NCBI RefSeq assembly: GCF_036687315.1
Contig: NZ_CP144683.1
Coordinates: 2,860,001 to 2,924,000 of the forward strand
Length of the DNA stretch: 64,000 bases
DNA from: Sphingopyxis sp. TUF1
GTDB taxonomy: Bacteria > Pseudomonadota > Alphaproteobacteria > Sphingomonadales > Sphingomonadaceae
Direction: 5' to 3'
A program made the translations under genes and the position numbers. Below the pieces are notes generated by a model. It did no database searches, was not told the origin of the DNA, and was given only the letters and a program-made list of their open reading frames with translations. Below are positions 9,471 through 26,784 of this stretch, in pieces; within the stretch, counting starts at the first letter, position 1; every line of letters starts with the position of its first letter.

Positions 9471-11183
9471 TCAGTCCTTCTTGCCGGCCTTCAGCGCTTC
9501 GCCAAGGATGTCGCCGAGCGACGCACCCGAGTCCGACGAGCCATATTGCGCGACGGCTTCCTTCTCTTCGGCGATCTGCATTGCCTTGACCGAGAAGTTC
9601 GGCTTTTTCGAACGGTCGAAGCCGATGACCATCGCATCGAACTTCTGGCCGACCTGATAGCGCTCGGCGCGTTGCTCGTCGCGGTCGCGGCCAAGGTCGG
9701 CGCGCTTGATGAAGCCCGTGGCGCCGTCTTCGCCGGCCTGCACTTCGAGGCCGTTGTCGCGGACTTCGAGGACCGAGACGGTGACGATGTCGTTCTTCTT
9801 CAGCGAACCGGCTGCTGCAACGCCGCCGCCAACTGCGGGAGCGCCCTTTTCAAGCTGCTTGATGCCAAGGCTGATGCGTTCCTTCTCGACATCGACGTCG
9901 AGAACGACGACCTGCACAGCCTCGCCCTTGCGGTGGAGGTGCAGCGCCTCTTCGCCCGAGATGCCCCATGCGATGTCCGACATGTGAACCATGCCGTCGA
10001 CGTCGCCCGGCAGGCCGACGAACAGCCCGAATTCGGTCGCGTTCTTGACTTCGCCTTCGACGACCGAGCCGACCGGATGCGCTTCGGCAAAGGCACCCCA
10101 GGGGTTCGACTGCGCCTGCTTGAGGCCGAGCGAGATGCGACGCTTGTCGCTATCGACTTCGAGGACGATGACGTCGACTTCTTGGCTGGTCGAAACGATC
10201 TTGCCGGGGTGGACGTTCTTCTTGACCCACGACATTTCGCTGACGTGAACCAGGCCTTCGATGCCGGGTTCGAGTTCGACGAACGCACCGTAATCGGTGA
10301 TGTTCGTGACGGTGCCCGACAGCTTTGCACCGATGGGATATTTGGCGGCGACGCCTTCCCACGGATCGCTTTCGAGCTGCTTCATGCCAAGGCTGATGCG
10401 CTGCGTGTCGCGGTTGATGCGGATGATCTGCACCTTGACCGTGTCACCGATGTTGATGACCTCGCTCGGGTGGTTGACGCGCTTGTAGCTCATGTCGGTG
10501 ACATGGAGCAGGCCGTCGATGCCGCCGAGGTCGACAAACGCACCATAATCGGTGATGTTCTTGACCGCGCCTTCGATAATCTGGCCTTCTTCGAGGTTCT
10601 GGATCAGGCCGCTGCGCTGTTCGGCGCGCGTTTCTTCGAGGATCGCGCGGCGCGAGACGACGATGTTGCCGCGGCGGCGATCCATCTTGAGGATCTGGAA
10701 CGGCTGCGGCAGGTCCATGAGCGGGCCGACGTCGCGCACGGGGCGGATGTCGACCTGGCTGCCCGGAAGGAATGCCACGGCGCCGCCGAGATCGACGGTG
10801 AAGCCGCCCTTGACGCGGCCAAAGATGACGCCTTCGACGCGCGCTTCCTTGGTGAATTCTTCTTCGAGGCGGTCCCACGCGGCTTCGCGGCGGGCGCGGT
10901 CGCGCGAGAGCATCGTTTCGCCATTGGCGTTTTCGACGCGGTCGACATAGACTTCGACTTCGTCGCCGACCTTGATGTCGGCCTTCTGGCCCGGCATGGC
11001 GAATTCGCGAAGCGGCACGCGGCCTTCGCTCTTCAAGCCGATGTCGATCACTGCCAGGTCATTTTCGATCGCGGTGACGGTGCCCTTGACGACGCGGCCT
11101 TCAAAGCCGCCATCGGCACCACCCAGCGATTCGTCGAGCATCGCGGCGAAATCGTCGCGCGTCGGAAAAGCCGTAGAGGCCAT
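9471..11183 (-). CDS. rpsA: 30S ribosomal protein S1
   Basis: 570 residues, with six tandem S1 (OB-fold) domains at roughly 30-90, 110-175, 195-265, 280-350, 370-440 and 455-525. Repeated hallmarks include ITDYGAFVDLGGIDGLLHVTDMS and ITDYGAFVELEPG in domains 3 and 4. The protein binds mRNA leaders on the 30S subunit and helps start translation. The ATG at 11183 has AAGGAAG upstream. It lies downstream of aroA-cmk on the same strand, separated by 347 bases, an arrangement common in alphaproteobacteria. A strong terminator follows. Confidence 0.97.
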   Translation of the reverse strand: MASTAFPTRDDFAAMLDESLGGADGGFEGRVVKGTVTAIENDLAVIDIGLKSEGRVPLREFAMPGQKADIKVGDEVEVYVDRVENANGETMLSRDRARREAAWDRLEEEFTKEARVEGVIFGRVKGGFTVDLGGAVAFLPGSQVDIRPVRDVGPLMDLPQPFQILKMDRRRGNIVVSRRAILEETRAEQRSGLIQNLEEGQIIEGAVKNITDYGAFVDLGGIDGLLHVTDMSYKRVNHPSEVINIGDTVKVQIIRINRDTQRISLGMKQLESDPWEGVAAKYPIGAKLSGTVTNITDYGAFVELEPGIEGLVHVSEMSWVKKNVHPGKIVSTSQEVDVIVLEVDSDKRRISLGLKQAQSNPWGAFAEAHPVGSVVEGEVKNATEFGLFVGLPGDVDGMVHMSDIAWGISGEEALHLHRKGEAVQVVVLDVDVEKERISLGIKQLEKGAPAVGGGVAAAGSLKKNDIVTVSVLEVRDNGLEVQAGEDGATGFIKRADLGRDRDEQRAERYQVGQKFDAMVIGFDRSKKPNFSVKAMQIAEEKEAVAQYGSSDSGASLGDILGEALKAGKKD

Positions 11184-11530
11184 AGAGTGTCTTCCTTACT
11201 TCATTTGTTCCGGCCAAGCGGTTGGTTCCGCTGGTCTTGTGGCCGATCCGTCCTGCCCGCCGGATGCGGTGCAAGACATCCTCCGAACCATCGGCCGGGC
11301 GAGGCTTGGGCAAAGCCAAATGGGCGCGGCGGGTGCATCCCGTCACGCCCGGCGCTCCTGTTCGAGCGGCGGCTTGTCCGTGCCTCGACCGGCAGAATGC
11401 CCGTCGGACGGCGCGCCTATATGCGCAAAGCGGCGGATTAGCAAGGTGAAAGGCCCATGAGCGTTGCCCCCGCGGAGGCGGGCGGAAAACAGCTGGCTGG
11501 GTGCCCTCGATCGCGCCCCGTTGCCCGAGA
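11184..11530. other. rpsA upstream region, no gene seen
   Basis: This 347-base spacer between cmk and rpsA holds no convincing reading frame. It should contain the rpsA promoter and untranslated leader on the minus strand, but no -35/-10 pair stands out. A fragment GCCCCCGCGGAGGCGGGC near 11465-11483 looks like half of a family II palindromic repeat. Confidence 0.4.
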
Positions 11531-12160
11531 TCAGCCGGGGCGCCGGACCTTTTCCTCGACGAACGCGATCGCCGCCGCGAGCGCGGCGTCCTTGTCGAGC
11601 CGTGTGTTATCGAGCAGCAGCGCGTCGGGCGCGCGCAGCAGCGGGGCATCGGCGCGTCCGGTGTCGCGCGCGTCGCGGGCGTGTACATCCGCCAGCACCG
11701 CATCGAAGCTCACGTCGACGCCGCGCGCGAGCATTTCGGCATGGCGTCGCCGCGCGCGCTCCTTAGGGGTTGCGGTTACGAAGATTTTCGCGTCGGCGTG
11801 CGGGGCGATGACGGTGCCGATGTCGCGCCCGTCGAGCACAGCACCGCCCGGCTGGTTCGCGAAATCGACCTGACGCTGGAACAGCGCGGCGCGAACCTGC
11901 GGATGGACCGACACGCGGCTGGCAAGGCCGCCGGTGGATTCGTATCGCAGCGCGGGGTCGCCCAGCAGGCTGCCCGGGAAATCGCACGCGGCGAGCGCGT
12001 CTTCTGCGTCGTCGGGGTCGCCGTGGTTGAGCTGCGTCTGATAGCCGACGGCGCGATAGAGGAGGCCGGTATCGAGCACCGGCAGGCCGAAATGATCGCC
12101 GAGCTGGCGCGCGAGCGTGCCTTTGCCCGAGGCGGTGGGGCCGTCGACGGCGATGATCAT
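11531..12160 (-). CDS. cmk: Cytidylate kinase
   Basis: 209 residues. The P-loop GPTASGKGT is at residues 7-15, followed by the [10 protein letters not shown] nucleotide-monophosphate site and the [10 protein letters not shown] motif of CMP kinases near 110. It phosphorylates CMP and dCMP in pyrimidine metabolism. Its ATG overlaps the aroA stop by 4 bases (ATGA), so the two genes are coupled. Confidence 0.96.
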   Translation of the reverse strand: MIIAVDGPTASGKGTLARQLGDHFGLPVLDTGLLYRAVGYQTQLNHGDPDDAEDALAACDFPGSLLGDPALRYESTGGLASRVSVHPQVRAALFQRQVDFANQPGGAVLDGRDIGTVIAPHADAKIFVTATPKERARRRHAEMLARGVDVSFDAVLADVHARDARDTGRADAPLLRAPDALLLDNTRLDKDAALAAAIAFVEEKVRRPG

Positions 12161-13485
12161 TGCTGCAATCCCGTGAGCAGCGCCTCGAAATTGGGGAAGC
12201 TCGTGGCAACGGGGGCCATGTCGTCGATTGTCACCGGCGCCTTGCTGACGAGGCCGGCGATGGCGAAGCTCATGCAGATGCGGTGGTCGAGGTGGCCGGC
12301 GATGGTTGCGCCGCCGGGCAGCGCGTCGCCGCCGGTGCCCTCGATGGCGAGGCCGTCCTCGCGTTCCTCGACGCGCACGCCGATTGCCGCAAGGCCCGCG
12401 GCCATCACCGCCAGGCGGTCGCTTTCCTTGACGCGCAGCTCGTCGAGGCCGGTCGTTACCGTGCGGCCGTCGGCGAGCGCGGCGGCGACGAACAGGATCG
12501 GAAATTCGTCGATCATGCTCGGCGCAACGGCGGGGTCGACGTCGATGCCCTTGAGCGCGCTGTGACGGACGCGCAGGTCGGCGACGGGTTCGCCGCCGAC
12601 TTCGCGCGCATCGAGCAATTCGATGTCGCCGCCCATCGCCTTCAGTACCTCGATCAATCCGGCGCGTGTGGGGTTGAGCCCGACATTGGCGATTGTGACG
12701 TCGGAGCCCGGCACGATGAGGGCCGCGACGATGAAGAAAGCCGCCGAGGAGGGGTCGCCGGGGACCGCGATGACTTGCGGCATCAGCTCGGCCTCGCCGC
12801 GGATGCGGATATGCCGCGTGCCGTCGGTATCGGTATCGACGGTCAGATCGGCGCCGAAGCCGCGGAGCATCCGCTCGCTATGGTCGCGCGTCGGCACAGG
12901 TTCGACGACTTCGGTGATGCCGGGCGCGTTGAGGCCGGCGAGCAGCACCGCGCTCTTCACCTGCGCCGACGCCATCGGCAGGCGATAGGCGAGGGGGATG
13001 GCGGGCGCGAGGCCGCGGACCATGAGGGGGAGGCGGCCTCCGGGCGACGCGGTGATGTCGGCGCCCATCTGGCTCAGCGGATCGATCACGCGCCCCATCG
13101 GCCGCCCCGACAGGCTGGCGTCGCCGATGAAGGTTGCGGTGATCGGATGGCTGGCGACGAGGCCCATCAGCAGGCGCGTCGAGGTGCCGCTGTTCCCCAT
13201 GTCGAGCGCAGCTTTCGGTTGGAGCAACCCGCCGACGCCGACACCGTGGATACGCCACTCGCCGTCGTCGCGGCGCTCGATCGACGCGCCCATTGCGTGC
13301 ATCGCCGCAGCGGTCGCGAGTACGTCATGCCCTTCGAGAAGGCCGGTAACGCGGCTTTCGCCCAAGGCCAGCGCCGATAGCATCAACGCACGATGCGAGA
13401 TGCTCTTGTCGCCGGGGATAGCGATTGTTCCGGTCAGCGGAACGGAGGCGGAAAAGCTGCGCGGGGTGGCGGTTTGATCGGTCAT
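12157..13485 (-). CDS. aroA: 3-phosphoshikimate 1-carboxyvinyltransferase (EPSP synthase), class II-like
   Basis: 442 residues. It joins PEP to shikimate-3-phosphate in aromatic amino-acid synthesis. [12 protein letters not shown] (Lys27) starts the PEP/S3P site; [11 protein letters not shown] near 128-138 and [17 protein letters not shown] resemble the class II enzymes such as the CP4 type. The loop GNSGTSTR (97-104) has Gly100, where CP4 has Ala. The start at 13485 is taken because the domain begins soon after; no clear ribosome site supports it, and an alternative start lies at 13530. Coupled to cmk. Confidence 0.95.
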   Translation of the reverse strand: MTDQTATPRSFSASVPLTGTIAIPGDKSISHRALMLSALALGESRVTGLLEGHDVLATAAAMHAMGASIERRDDGEWRIHGVGVGGLLQPKAALDMGNSGTSTRLLMGLVASHPITATFIGDASLSGRPMGRVIDPLSQMGADITASPGGRLPLMVRGLAPAIPLAYRLPMASAQVKSAVLLAGLNAPGITEVVEPVPTRDHSERMLRGFGADLTVDTDTDGTRHIRIRGEAELMPQVIAVPGDPSSAAFFIVAALIVPGSDVTIANVGLNPTRAGLIEVLKAMGGDIELLDAREVGGEPVADLRVRHSALKGIDVDPAVAPSMIDEFPILFVAAALADGRTVTTGLDELRVKESDRLAVMAAGLAAIGVRVEEREDGLAIEGTGGDALPGGATIAGHLDHRICMSFAIAGLVSKAPVTIDDMAPVATSFPNFEALLTGLQQ

Positions 13486-13610
13486 GGCGTGCGGCTTTTG
13501 ACAGCGGCCTTGCAATCTGGCAAGGCGCACCCCGATTTGACGGGCAGCTATTCAGCTTCCGTCGCTCTTCCGATATTTTTATCCTGTTTCCAAAGGATTA
13601 TGAGGCGTTT

Positions 13611-13937
13611 ATGATCAAGGCTGAATGGGGCACGAAACGCAGCTGCCCGAAATGCGCCACGCGATTCTATGACCTGACCAAGGACGATCCGGTCAGCTGC
13701 ATCAACTGCGGTTATTCGTGGATTCCGGAATCGGTGCTGAAATCGAAGCAGCCGATGCCGTTCGAAGAGGCCGAAAAGCCGGGCAAGGTCGCCAAGGAGG
13801 ATGTCGCGGCCGACGAGGATCTGGATCTGGACGTCGATGTCGACGAGGACAGCGATTCGCCCGACAATGACGTCGATCTTGGCGGCGACGACGATCTGGG
13901 CGTCGCCACCGGCGACGACGAGGACGACGAAAGCTGA
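13611..13937 (+). CDS. TIGR02300 family protein (FYDLN acid protein)
   Basis: 108 residues. The N-terminus has two CxxC pairs (CPKC and CINC) around RFYDLTKDDPVSC, the FYDLN signature of this alphaproteobacterial family, which suggests a zinc ribbon. The last 45 residues are almost only Asp, Glu and small residues, giving a very acidic tail. The ATG at 13611 has GAGG five bases upstream. It is divergent from aroA, the usual location of this family. Its function is unknown; the tail could bind basic partners, which is inference. Confidence 0.9.
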   Translation: MIKAEWGTKRSCPKCATRFYDLTKDDPVSCINCGYSWIPESVLKSKQPMPFEEAEKPGKVAKEDVAADEDLDLDVDVDEDSDSPDNDVDLGGDDDLGVATGDDEDDES

Positions 13938-14054
13938 GGCTTTTGGCGAGAGGCAAAAAATCGTTGAAAGGCGATTTGGCCCCTTGCATCACCCGGCGGC
14001 GCTGCTAAAGGCGGCGTCCCGGTCGCGACGCCCAGGCGCGCGACGAAATGGCAC

Positions 14055-14130
14055 GGGGCCTTAGCTCAGCTGGGAGAGCGCCTGCATGGCATGCAGGAGG
14101 TCAGCGGTTCGATCCCGCTAGGCTCCACCA
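14055..14130 (+). tRNA. tRNA-Ala (anticodon GGC)
   Basis: A 76-base tRNA from GGGGCCTTAGCTCAG to the encoded CCA. The anticodon arm CCTGC-ATGGCAT-GCAGG gives GGC. All stems pair, with a G-T in the acceptor. A terminator follows immediately. Confidence 0.96.
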
Positions 14131-14140
14131 TTTTCAAAGA

Positions 14141-14164
14141 GGCCCGCGCAAGCGGGCCTTTTTT
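14141..14164 (+). terminator. Terminator of tRNA-Ala
   Basis: Stem GGCCCGC / GCGGGCC with a GCAA tetraloop followed by six T residues, 10 bases after the tRNA. Confidence 0.9.
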
Positions 14165-14233
14165 ATTGCTCGCGATGGGGGGGGAATGCGCGGCGGTGAG
14201 GGCGGTTTTTGGGGTGGTGAGCTGCCGCTGAAT

Positions 14234-14365
14234 CCTCCCTGTGGCGAAGCCATGGGGAGGTGGCAGCGCGAAGCGCTGACGGAGGGGCTTTGGCGCCGAC
14301 GCCGCGGCCCCTCCACCACCGCCTGCGGCGGCGGTCCCCCTCCCCATGGCTGCGCCACAGGGAGG
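14234..14365. repeat. 132-bp palindromic element, family III, copy 1
   Basis: Ends are inverted: CCTCCCTGTGGCG at the left and CGCCACAGGGAGG at the right. The interior has CGGAGGGGC, a divergent centre, and CCGCCTGCGGCGGCGG. Two other copies (47525-47656 and 57772-57905) lie in the opposite orientation. It looks like a small non-autonomous mobile or fold-back element. Confidence 0.9.
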
Positions 14366-14399
14366 AGAAAATGTCCGCTATCGGTCGTTTCCAGCTGTT

Positions 14400-14472
14400 C
14401 GTCATCCCGGACTTGATCCGGGATCCACCACGACGACGCGGCTATGGATCCCGGATCAAGTCCGGGATGACG
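14400..14472. repeat. Palindromic repeat, family I variant
   Basis: Arms GTCATCCCGGACTTGATCCG and its complement separated by about 20 bases. It lies between the family III element and the Rrf2 gene, so two unrelated palindromes are stacked in one spacer. Confidence 0.88.
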
Positions 14473-14542
14473 ATGATGGAGAAGGCGGTTTCCGGTCGTT
14501 TTCAGACGGCAAAATTGAGGCCGCCTTCGCGCGAACCATCCT

Positions 14543-14983
14543 CTACCCCGCCAGCTCCTCAAACACCGGTTCCAGTGCAATCGGGTCGGCGAGCGTGATG
14601 CGGTCGAGGATCGAGGCGGTGTCGTCGCGTACCTTCAGCATCAGGCTGCGCAGCCGGCATTCGGCTTCGGGCAGGCAATTCTTGCAATGTTCGTGCGCGT
14701 TGCGCGATGCGCAGGGGACGAGCGCCAGCGACCCGCGCGTCAGGCGGACGAGATCGCCGTAGCTGATGTCGACCGGCGGCAGGGCGAGCTGGTAGCCGCC
14801 GTCGCGGCCGCGCTGCGAAATCAGCAGTCCCTCGCGCGCCATTTCGGACAGGATGACGGTCAGGAATTTCGGCGGAATATTCTGCGCCTCGGCAATATCC
14901 GCCAGCTGGACCTGCCCCTTGCCCCAATGGTCGGCAAGATGCTGGAACGCGCGGATGGTATAGCGGGTCTTTTGCGAGAGCAT
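14543..14983 (-). CDS. Rrf2-family transcriptional regulator with four clustered cysteines
   Basis: 146 residues. The N-terminal winged helix reads MLSQKTRYTIRAFQHLA, with the Rrf2 recognition stretch ISQRGRDGGYQLALP near residues 55-69. Cys91, Cys100, Cys103 and Cys109 lie where IscR/NsrR-type proteins hold an iron-sulfur cluster. Most relatives use three cysteines, so the fourth is notable. It is divergent from a gene for an exported protein 150 bases away. It probably senses iron, cysteine, NO or oxidants; the target is unknown. Confidence 0.88.
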   Translation of the reverse strand: MLSQKTRYTIRAFQHLADHWGKGQVQLADIAEAQNIPPKFLTVILSEMAREGLLISQRGRDGGYQLALPPVDISYGDLVRLTRGSLALVPCASRNAHEHCKNCLPEAECRLRSLMLKVRDDTASILDRITLADPIALEPVFEELAG

Positions 14984-15133
14984 GACGCGTTACTGTGATA
15001 TAATCGACCTTAATTCAACCTGTCTGGATGAGATTAGTTGCACGGTTGATGAAAATCACAGCGAGTGGCATGGTTCGCCGATAAAGGGATCGCGCAACTG
15101 CCCGGTTTCGGGCGCGGAACAGGTATAGAGATC

Positions 15134-15691
15134 ATGCATAAATTCCTGGCGACCCCGGCCGTTCTGGCAACCTGCCTGCTCGCGATCGCGCCCGCCCACG
15201 CCCAGTTCGGCGGCCTTCTGCGCAAGGTGACGACGCCCGCGCCGACTCCCAGCGAGGAGGGTAACGGCGGCTGCCCGAAGGGCAAGAAGGGGAGCAGTAT
15301 CGGCCGCAACATCCTGGGCAATGTCATCAACGATGCCGTCGGCGACGCCGCGAGCAAGGCGGGCGTTTACAGCTATGTGCCGATTTCGGAGGTCAGCGGC
15401 ACGCTGACCGACGCCATCGCCTGCCGCCTCGATCCCGCCGAGCAGGTTCAGGCCGCCGCCGCGACGGAAGAAGTCACCCGCGGCGAGGAGGTCGGGGCGA
15501 CCGCGAACTGGACGAGCGAGACACGCGCGAATGTCAGCGGGTCGTCGACCGTGGCCGCCAAGAATGAACTGGCCGACGGCACGCAATGCATGAACATCAC
15601 TGACATCATCATTGTCGAAGGCGAGGAAACGCGCGTGTCGAAGCGCATGTGCAAGGGGCCGGGCCAGGCGCGCTATGTCCTTGCGGCATAA
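15134..15691 (+). CDS. Exported protein of unknown function
   Basis: 185 residues. MHKFLATPAVLATCLLAIAPAHA is a clear Sec signal peptide. The mature part has a Gly/Lys-rich segment near 50-60 and then a mixed region ending in TQCMNITDIIIVEGEETRVSKRMC, so a disulfide between the last cysteines is possible. The start at 15134 is chosen because it begins the signal peptide. Its end overlaps the next gene by 17 bases. I do not recognise a family beyond similarity of style to sphingomonad surface-antigen-like proteins. Confidence 0.75.
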   Translation: MHKFLATPAVLATCLLAIAPAHAQFGGLLRKVTTPAPTPSEEGNGGCPKGKKGSSIGRNILGNVINDAVGDAASKAGVYSYVPISEVSGTLTDAIACRLDPAEQVQAAAATEEVTRGEEVGATANWTSETRANVSGSSTVAAKNELADGTQCMNITDIIIVEGEETRVSKRMCKGPGQARYVLAA

Positions 15692-16391
15692 ATTCGTTCG
15701 TATTGCCGCGCTTGCGGGCGTCGCCGCCTGCCTGACCGGAGCGGCAAAACCGGCGATCGATCCTGCGAATCCGACCTGTCCGCTGAACCCCGACTGGTCG
15801 GCGAACTCCACGATGAAACTGACGCCGGTGGTAAAAAACGGCGCAAAGGTTCTGCTGGCCGAGGGGCGGATCGATACCGGGCTGCCTGACAGGCTCAAGG
15901 CCGCACTCGCCGCCAATCCCGACGTCGGCGAAATATGGCTGCGGTCGCCGGGCGGCGATGCGCGCGCCGGCAATGCGGCAGGGCGCGTCATCCGTTCCAA
16001 TTTCGGGCTCACGACGCGAATCCCGGCGGGCTGGGCGTGCTTCAGTGCGTGCAATTTCGTCTTCATGGGCGGCCAGCCGCGGATCGTCGACCCGGGCGGG
16101 CTCTTCATCGTCCATATGTTTACGCGCACCGGCGATCGCCAGTCGATCGACATGAGCGTCGCGATGGGCACCGACGCGACGCGCGAGTTGATCGGCGACA
16201 TCGAACAGGATGCGGCGTTGCTTGCCAGCGAGGACAATGATTTCCTGATCCGCATGGGCGTGTCGCGCAAGCTGTTGACCGAAGTGATGTACCGGCAAAA
16301 GGCGATCGAAAATGCCGAGGACAAATCGACGCGGCGCTGCCTGACGCAGGACGAAGTCAAGGCCTATAACGTTGCAAATAACAACGGATAG
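15675..16391 (+). CDS. Periplasmic ClpP-like protease-fold protein (COG3904-like)
   Basis: 238 residues with an N-terminal signal (RIAALAGVAACLTGAAKPA). The segment EIWLRSPGGDARAGNAAGR near residue 90 and GWACFSACNFVFMGG near 120 match the oxyanion loop and nucleophile region of ClpP/crotonase-fold exported proteins; the Ser of SAC is the likely nucleophile, and HMF follows. The ATG at 15675 overlaps the previous gene by 17 bases in another frame, so both are probably translated from one mRNA. Substrate unknown; family assignment is from motifs. Confidence 0.75.
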   Translation: MSLRHKFVRIAALAGVAACLTGAAKPAIDPANPTCPLNPDWSANSTMKLTPVVKNGAKVLLAEGRIDTGLPDRLKAALAANPDVGEIWLRSPGGDARAGNAAGRVIRSNFGLTTRIPAGWACFSACNFVFMGGQPRIVDPGGLFIVHMFTRTGDRQSIDMSVAMGTDATRELIGDIEQDAALLASEDNDFLIRMGVSRKLLTEVMYRQKAIENAEDKSTRRCLTQDEVKAYNVANNNG

Positions 16392-16424
16392 GATAGACTG
16401 GCGTCAAAATCAGGAGAGGCTGCC

Positions 16425-17027
16425 ATGACCGAGATGACGCATGATCATGCGAGCTTCCGTTCGATGATCGACGGAACGCAGGAAGACTGGGACATCATCG
16501 CGCGCGAGCAAAAGCTGTTCGCGCCGCAGAATGGCAAGCGCATCCTCGACCATCTGAAGCTGCTCGGCGGCGATTATGGAGGATTTCCGGTCGACCGGCT
16601 CGAACATTGCCTGCAGACGGCTACCAGAGCGCACAGGGATGGCCGCGACGAGGAATATGTCGTGATGGCGCTGCTTCACGACATCGGCGACACGCTCGGC
16701 GCATTCAATCACCCCGACGTCGCGGCGGCGATCCTGAAGCCGTTTCTGTCCGAGGAAAATCTGTGGATCGTCCAGCACCACGGCATTTTTCAGGGCCATT
16801 ATTTCTTTCATTACATTGGCCTGGACCGCGACATGCGCGAGCAGTTCAAGGATCATCCCTATTATGCCGCGTGCGCCGAATTCTGCGAAAAATATGACGC
16901 GCCGGCATTCGACCCCGATTACGACAGCGAGCCGCTGGAGTTTTTCGAGCCGATGGTGATGCGGATCTGCTCCTATCCGAAATCCAGCATTTACAAGAAG
17001 GTGATGGTGGAGGAAGCAGCGGAGTAG
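16425..17027 (+). CDS. HD-domain protein (PhnZ/diiron-oxygenase-like)
   Basis: 200 residues. Metal ligands of the HD fold are visible: His61, His85-Asp86 in ALLHDIGD, His96, His118/119 and Asp134 or nearby. The layout, with YGG...RLEHCLQTA ahead of HD and IVQHHGIFQGHYFFHY after it, resembles the mixed-valent diiron subgroup that includes PhnZ and myo-inositol-oxygenase-like proteins rather than a plain phosphohydrolase. AGGAGAGG precedes the ATG. It may follow the protease-like gene in one transcript (33-base gap). Confidence 0.75.
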   Translation: MTEMTHDHASFRSMIDGTQEDWDIIAREQKLFAPQNGKRILDHLKLLGGDYGGFPVDRLEHCLQTATRAHRDGRDEEYVVMALLHDIGDTLGAFNHPDVAAAILKPFLSEENLWIVQHHGIFQGHYFFHYIGLDRDMREQFKDHPYYAACAEFCEKYDAPAFDPDYDSEPLEFFEPMVMRICSYPKSSIYKKVMVEEAAE

Positions 17028-17049
17028 GCAAAAGGCATTAAGTCACACG

Positions 17050-17131
17050 CCGTTCGCATCGAGCGAAGTCGAGATGCCCCTCGGCTTTGCGCTTGCCTTC
17101 GGGGTGTCTCGACTTCGCTCGACACGAACGG
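17050..17131. repeat. Palindromic repeat, family VI (CGAGCGAAGTCGAGA type)
   Basis: Arms CCGTTCGCATCGAGCGAAGT and CTCGACTTCGCTCGACACGA are imperfect complements. It lies between the convergent HD-domain and enoyl-CoA hydratase genes. Only one copy is present in this window. Confidence 0.8.
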
Positions 17132-17144
17132 AATTTGAGGGTGA

Positions 17145-17948
17145 CTATTTCCCCTTGAACTCGGTCTTGCGCTTCTGCTGGAACGCCATGATGCCTTCCA
17201 TCGCGTCGGCGGAGTTGCCGGCGATGAACTGGCCCATGGCTTCGGCGTCGAGGGTGTTCGAGAAATCCTGCGACAGCCCTTCGCGCAGTATCTTGCGCAT
17301 CGTGCCCAGCGCGATCGTCGGGCCGTTCGCAAGATGCGTTGCGAGTGACCTGGCCTCGGTCATCAGCTCGGCATCGTCGACGCATTTATAGATCATGCCC
17401 CAGTCGGCGGCCTGATCGGCGCTGATCTTTTCGCCGAGCATCATCATCTGCAACGCGCGCGGCACACCGATCAAGCGTGGCAGCAGCCACGACGAACCGC
17501 CGTCGGGGACAAGGCCGATGTTGACGAAGGCCTGAAGGAAATAGGCGCTTTTGCCCGCGATGGTGAAATCGCCCGACAGCGCGAAACTGCATCCCACCCC
17601 CGCCGCCGGGCCGTTGACTGCGACGACGACGGGGATGTCGAGGTTGGCGAGCGCGAGCAGCATCGGGTTGTAATGCCCGCGAAGCGCATTGCGGCTCCGC
17701 GCGCCGCCGCCGACCGCGCCGCCCGACCGGTCGCCCGCCAGATCGGCGCCCGAACAAAAGCCGCGGCCTTCGCCCGTGATGAGCAGTGCGCGCGCGCCGA
17801 GGGCGGGCAGGTGATCGAGCGCGGCGCGGATCTCGTCGGCCATCTCCGGCGGCATCGAATTGAGCCGATCGGGGCGGTTGAGCGTGATCGTCGCGACGGC
17901 ATCGGCGCAGTCGAGCTTGATCGTGTCGAAAGCGGGCAGGTCGGTCAT
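17145..17948 (-). CDS. Enoyl-CoA hydratase/isomerase family protein
   Basis: 267 residues, the standard crotonase size. LLITGEGRGFCSGADLAGDR near residues 56-75 is the first oxyanion-hole motif and NGPAAGVGCSFALSGDF near 115-131 the second. The overall pattern fits PaaG/EchA-type enzymes that hydrate or isomerise enoyl-CoA in fatty-acid or aromatic-acid breakdown. It is divergent from rpoB and shows no operon partner, so its pathway cannot be fixed. Confidence 0.88.
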   Translation of the reverse strand: MTDLPAFDTIKLDCADAVATITLNRPDRLNSMPPEMADEIRAALDHLPALGARALLITGEGRGFCSGADLAGDRSGGAVGGGARSRNALRGHYNPMLLALANLDIPVVVAVNGPAAGVGCSFALSGDFTIAGKSAYFLQAFVNIGLVPDGGSSWLLPRLIGVPRALQMMMLGEKISADQAADWGMIYKCVDDAELMTEARSLATHLANGPTIALGTMRKILREGLSQDFSNTLDAEAMGQFIAGNSADAMEGIMAFQQKRKTEFKGK

Positions 17949-18035
17949 GGGGAAATATCCTCTCGCTGGGGCTTTACCTTTACGTTCACGTAAAGTTGTG
18001 CCGCATTTGCAGGATCAGTGCAAGGGGGCGCGGCG

Positions 18036-18064
18036 TTGACTTGCCGCGCGCCAAATCCTATATG
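18036..18064 (+). promoter_or_regulatory. Probable rpoB promoter
   Basis: TTGACT at 18036-18041, a 17-base spacer and TATATG at 18059-18064. A very similar pair is seen before cspA and a weaker one before infC. The transcript would have a leader of about 170 bases before rpoB. Confidence 0.65.
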
Positions 18065-18242
18065 GCTTTCAACCCCCATCGTCCGAGATAGAGCCTGACT
18101 TTGCGCGGCAGGCTGTACGGATAGGGCGGCGGGGATTTCGAGATGCGTCAAGAAGCTGCGGTAAACCGGCAACGGTTGCCTGCGGCCTTTTTGCGTCTCT
18201 ATCGCGTCCGCGAGTTATTTTATCAAGGCGAGACAATCACTT

Positions 18243-22418
<4,176 letters not shown>

Positions 22419-22427
22419 GATTTTTCC

Positions 22428-22459
22428 TCACCCCTCCCGCCGCCGCGCGGGAGGGGAAG
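22428..22459. repeat. Short palindrome between rpoB and rpoC, family V-like
   Basis: CTCACCCCTCCCGC and GCGGGAGGGGAAG form a strong stem with about 6 loop bases. It fills most of the 54-base gap between the two polymerase genes, so it would be transcribed in the rpoBC mRNA just before the rpoC ribosome site. Confidence 0.8.
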
Positions 22460-22472
22460 ATGGAGCAGATAT

Positions 22473-26756
<4,284 letters not shown>

Positions 26757-26784
26757 TCGCCTCGCGGCCGTGGGCCACAGAAAA

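Noticed and set aside
11184..11530. Possible small RNA or riboswitch between cmk and rpsA
   Set aside because: I could not find a consistent fold or known motif; only an ordinary leader can be claimed.
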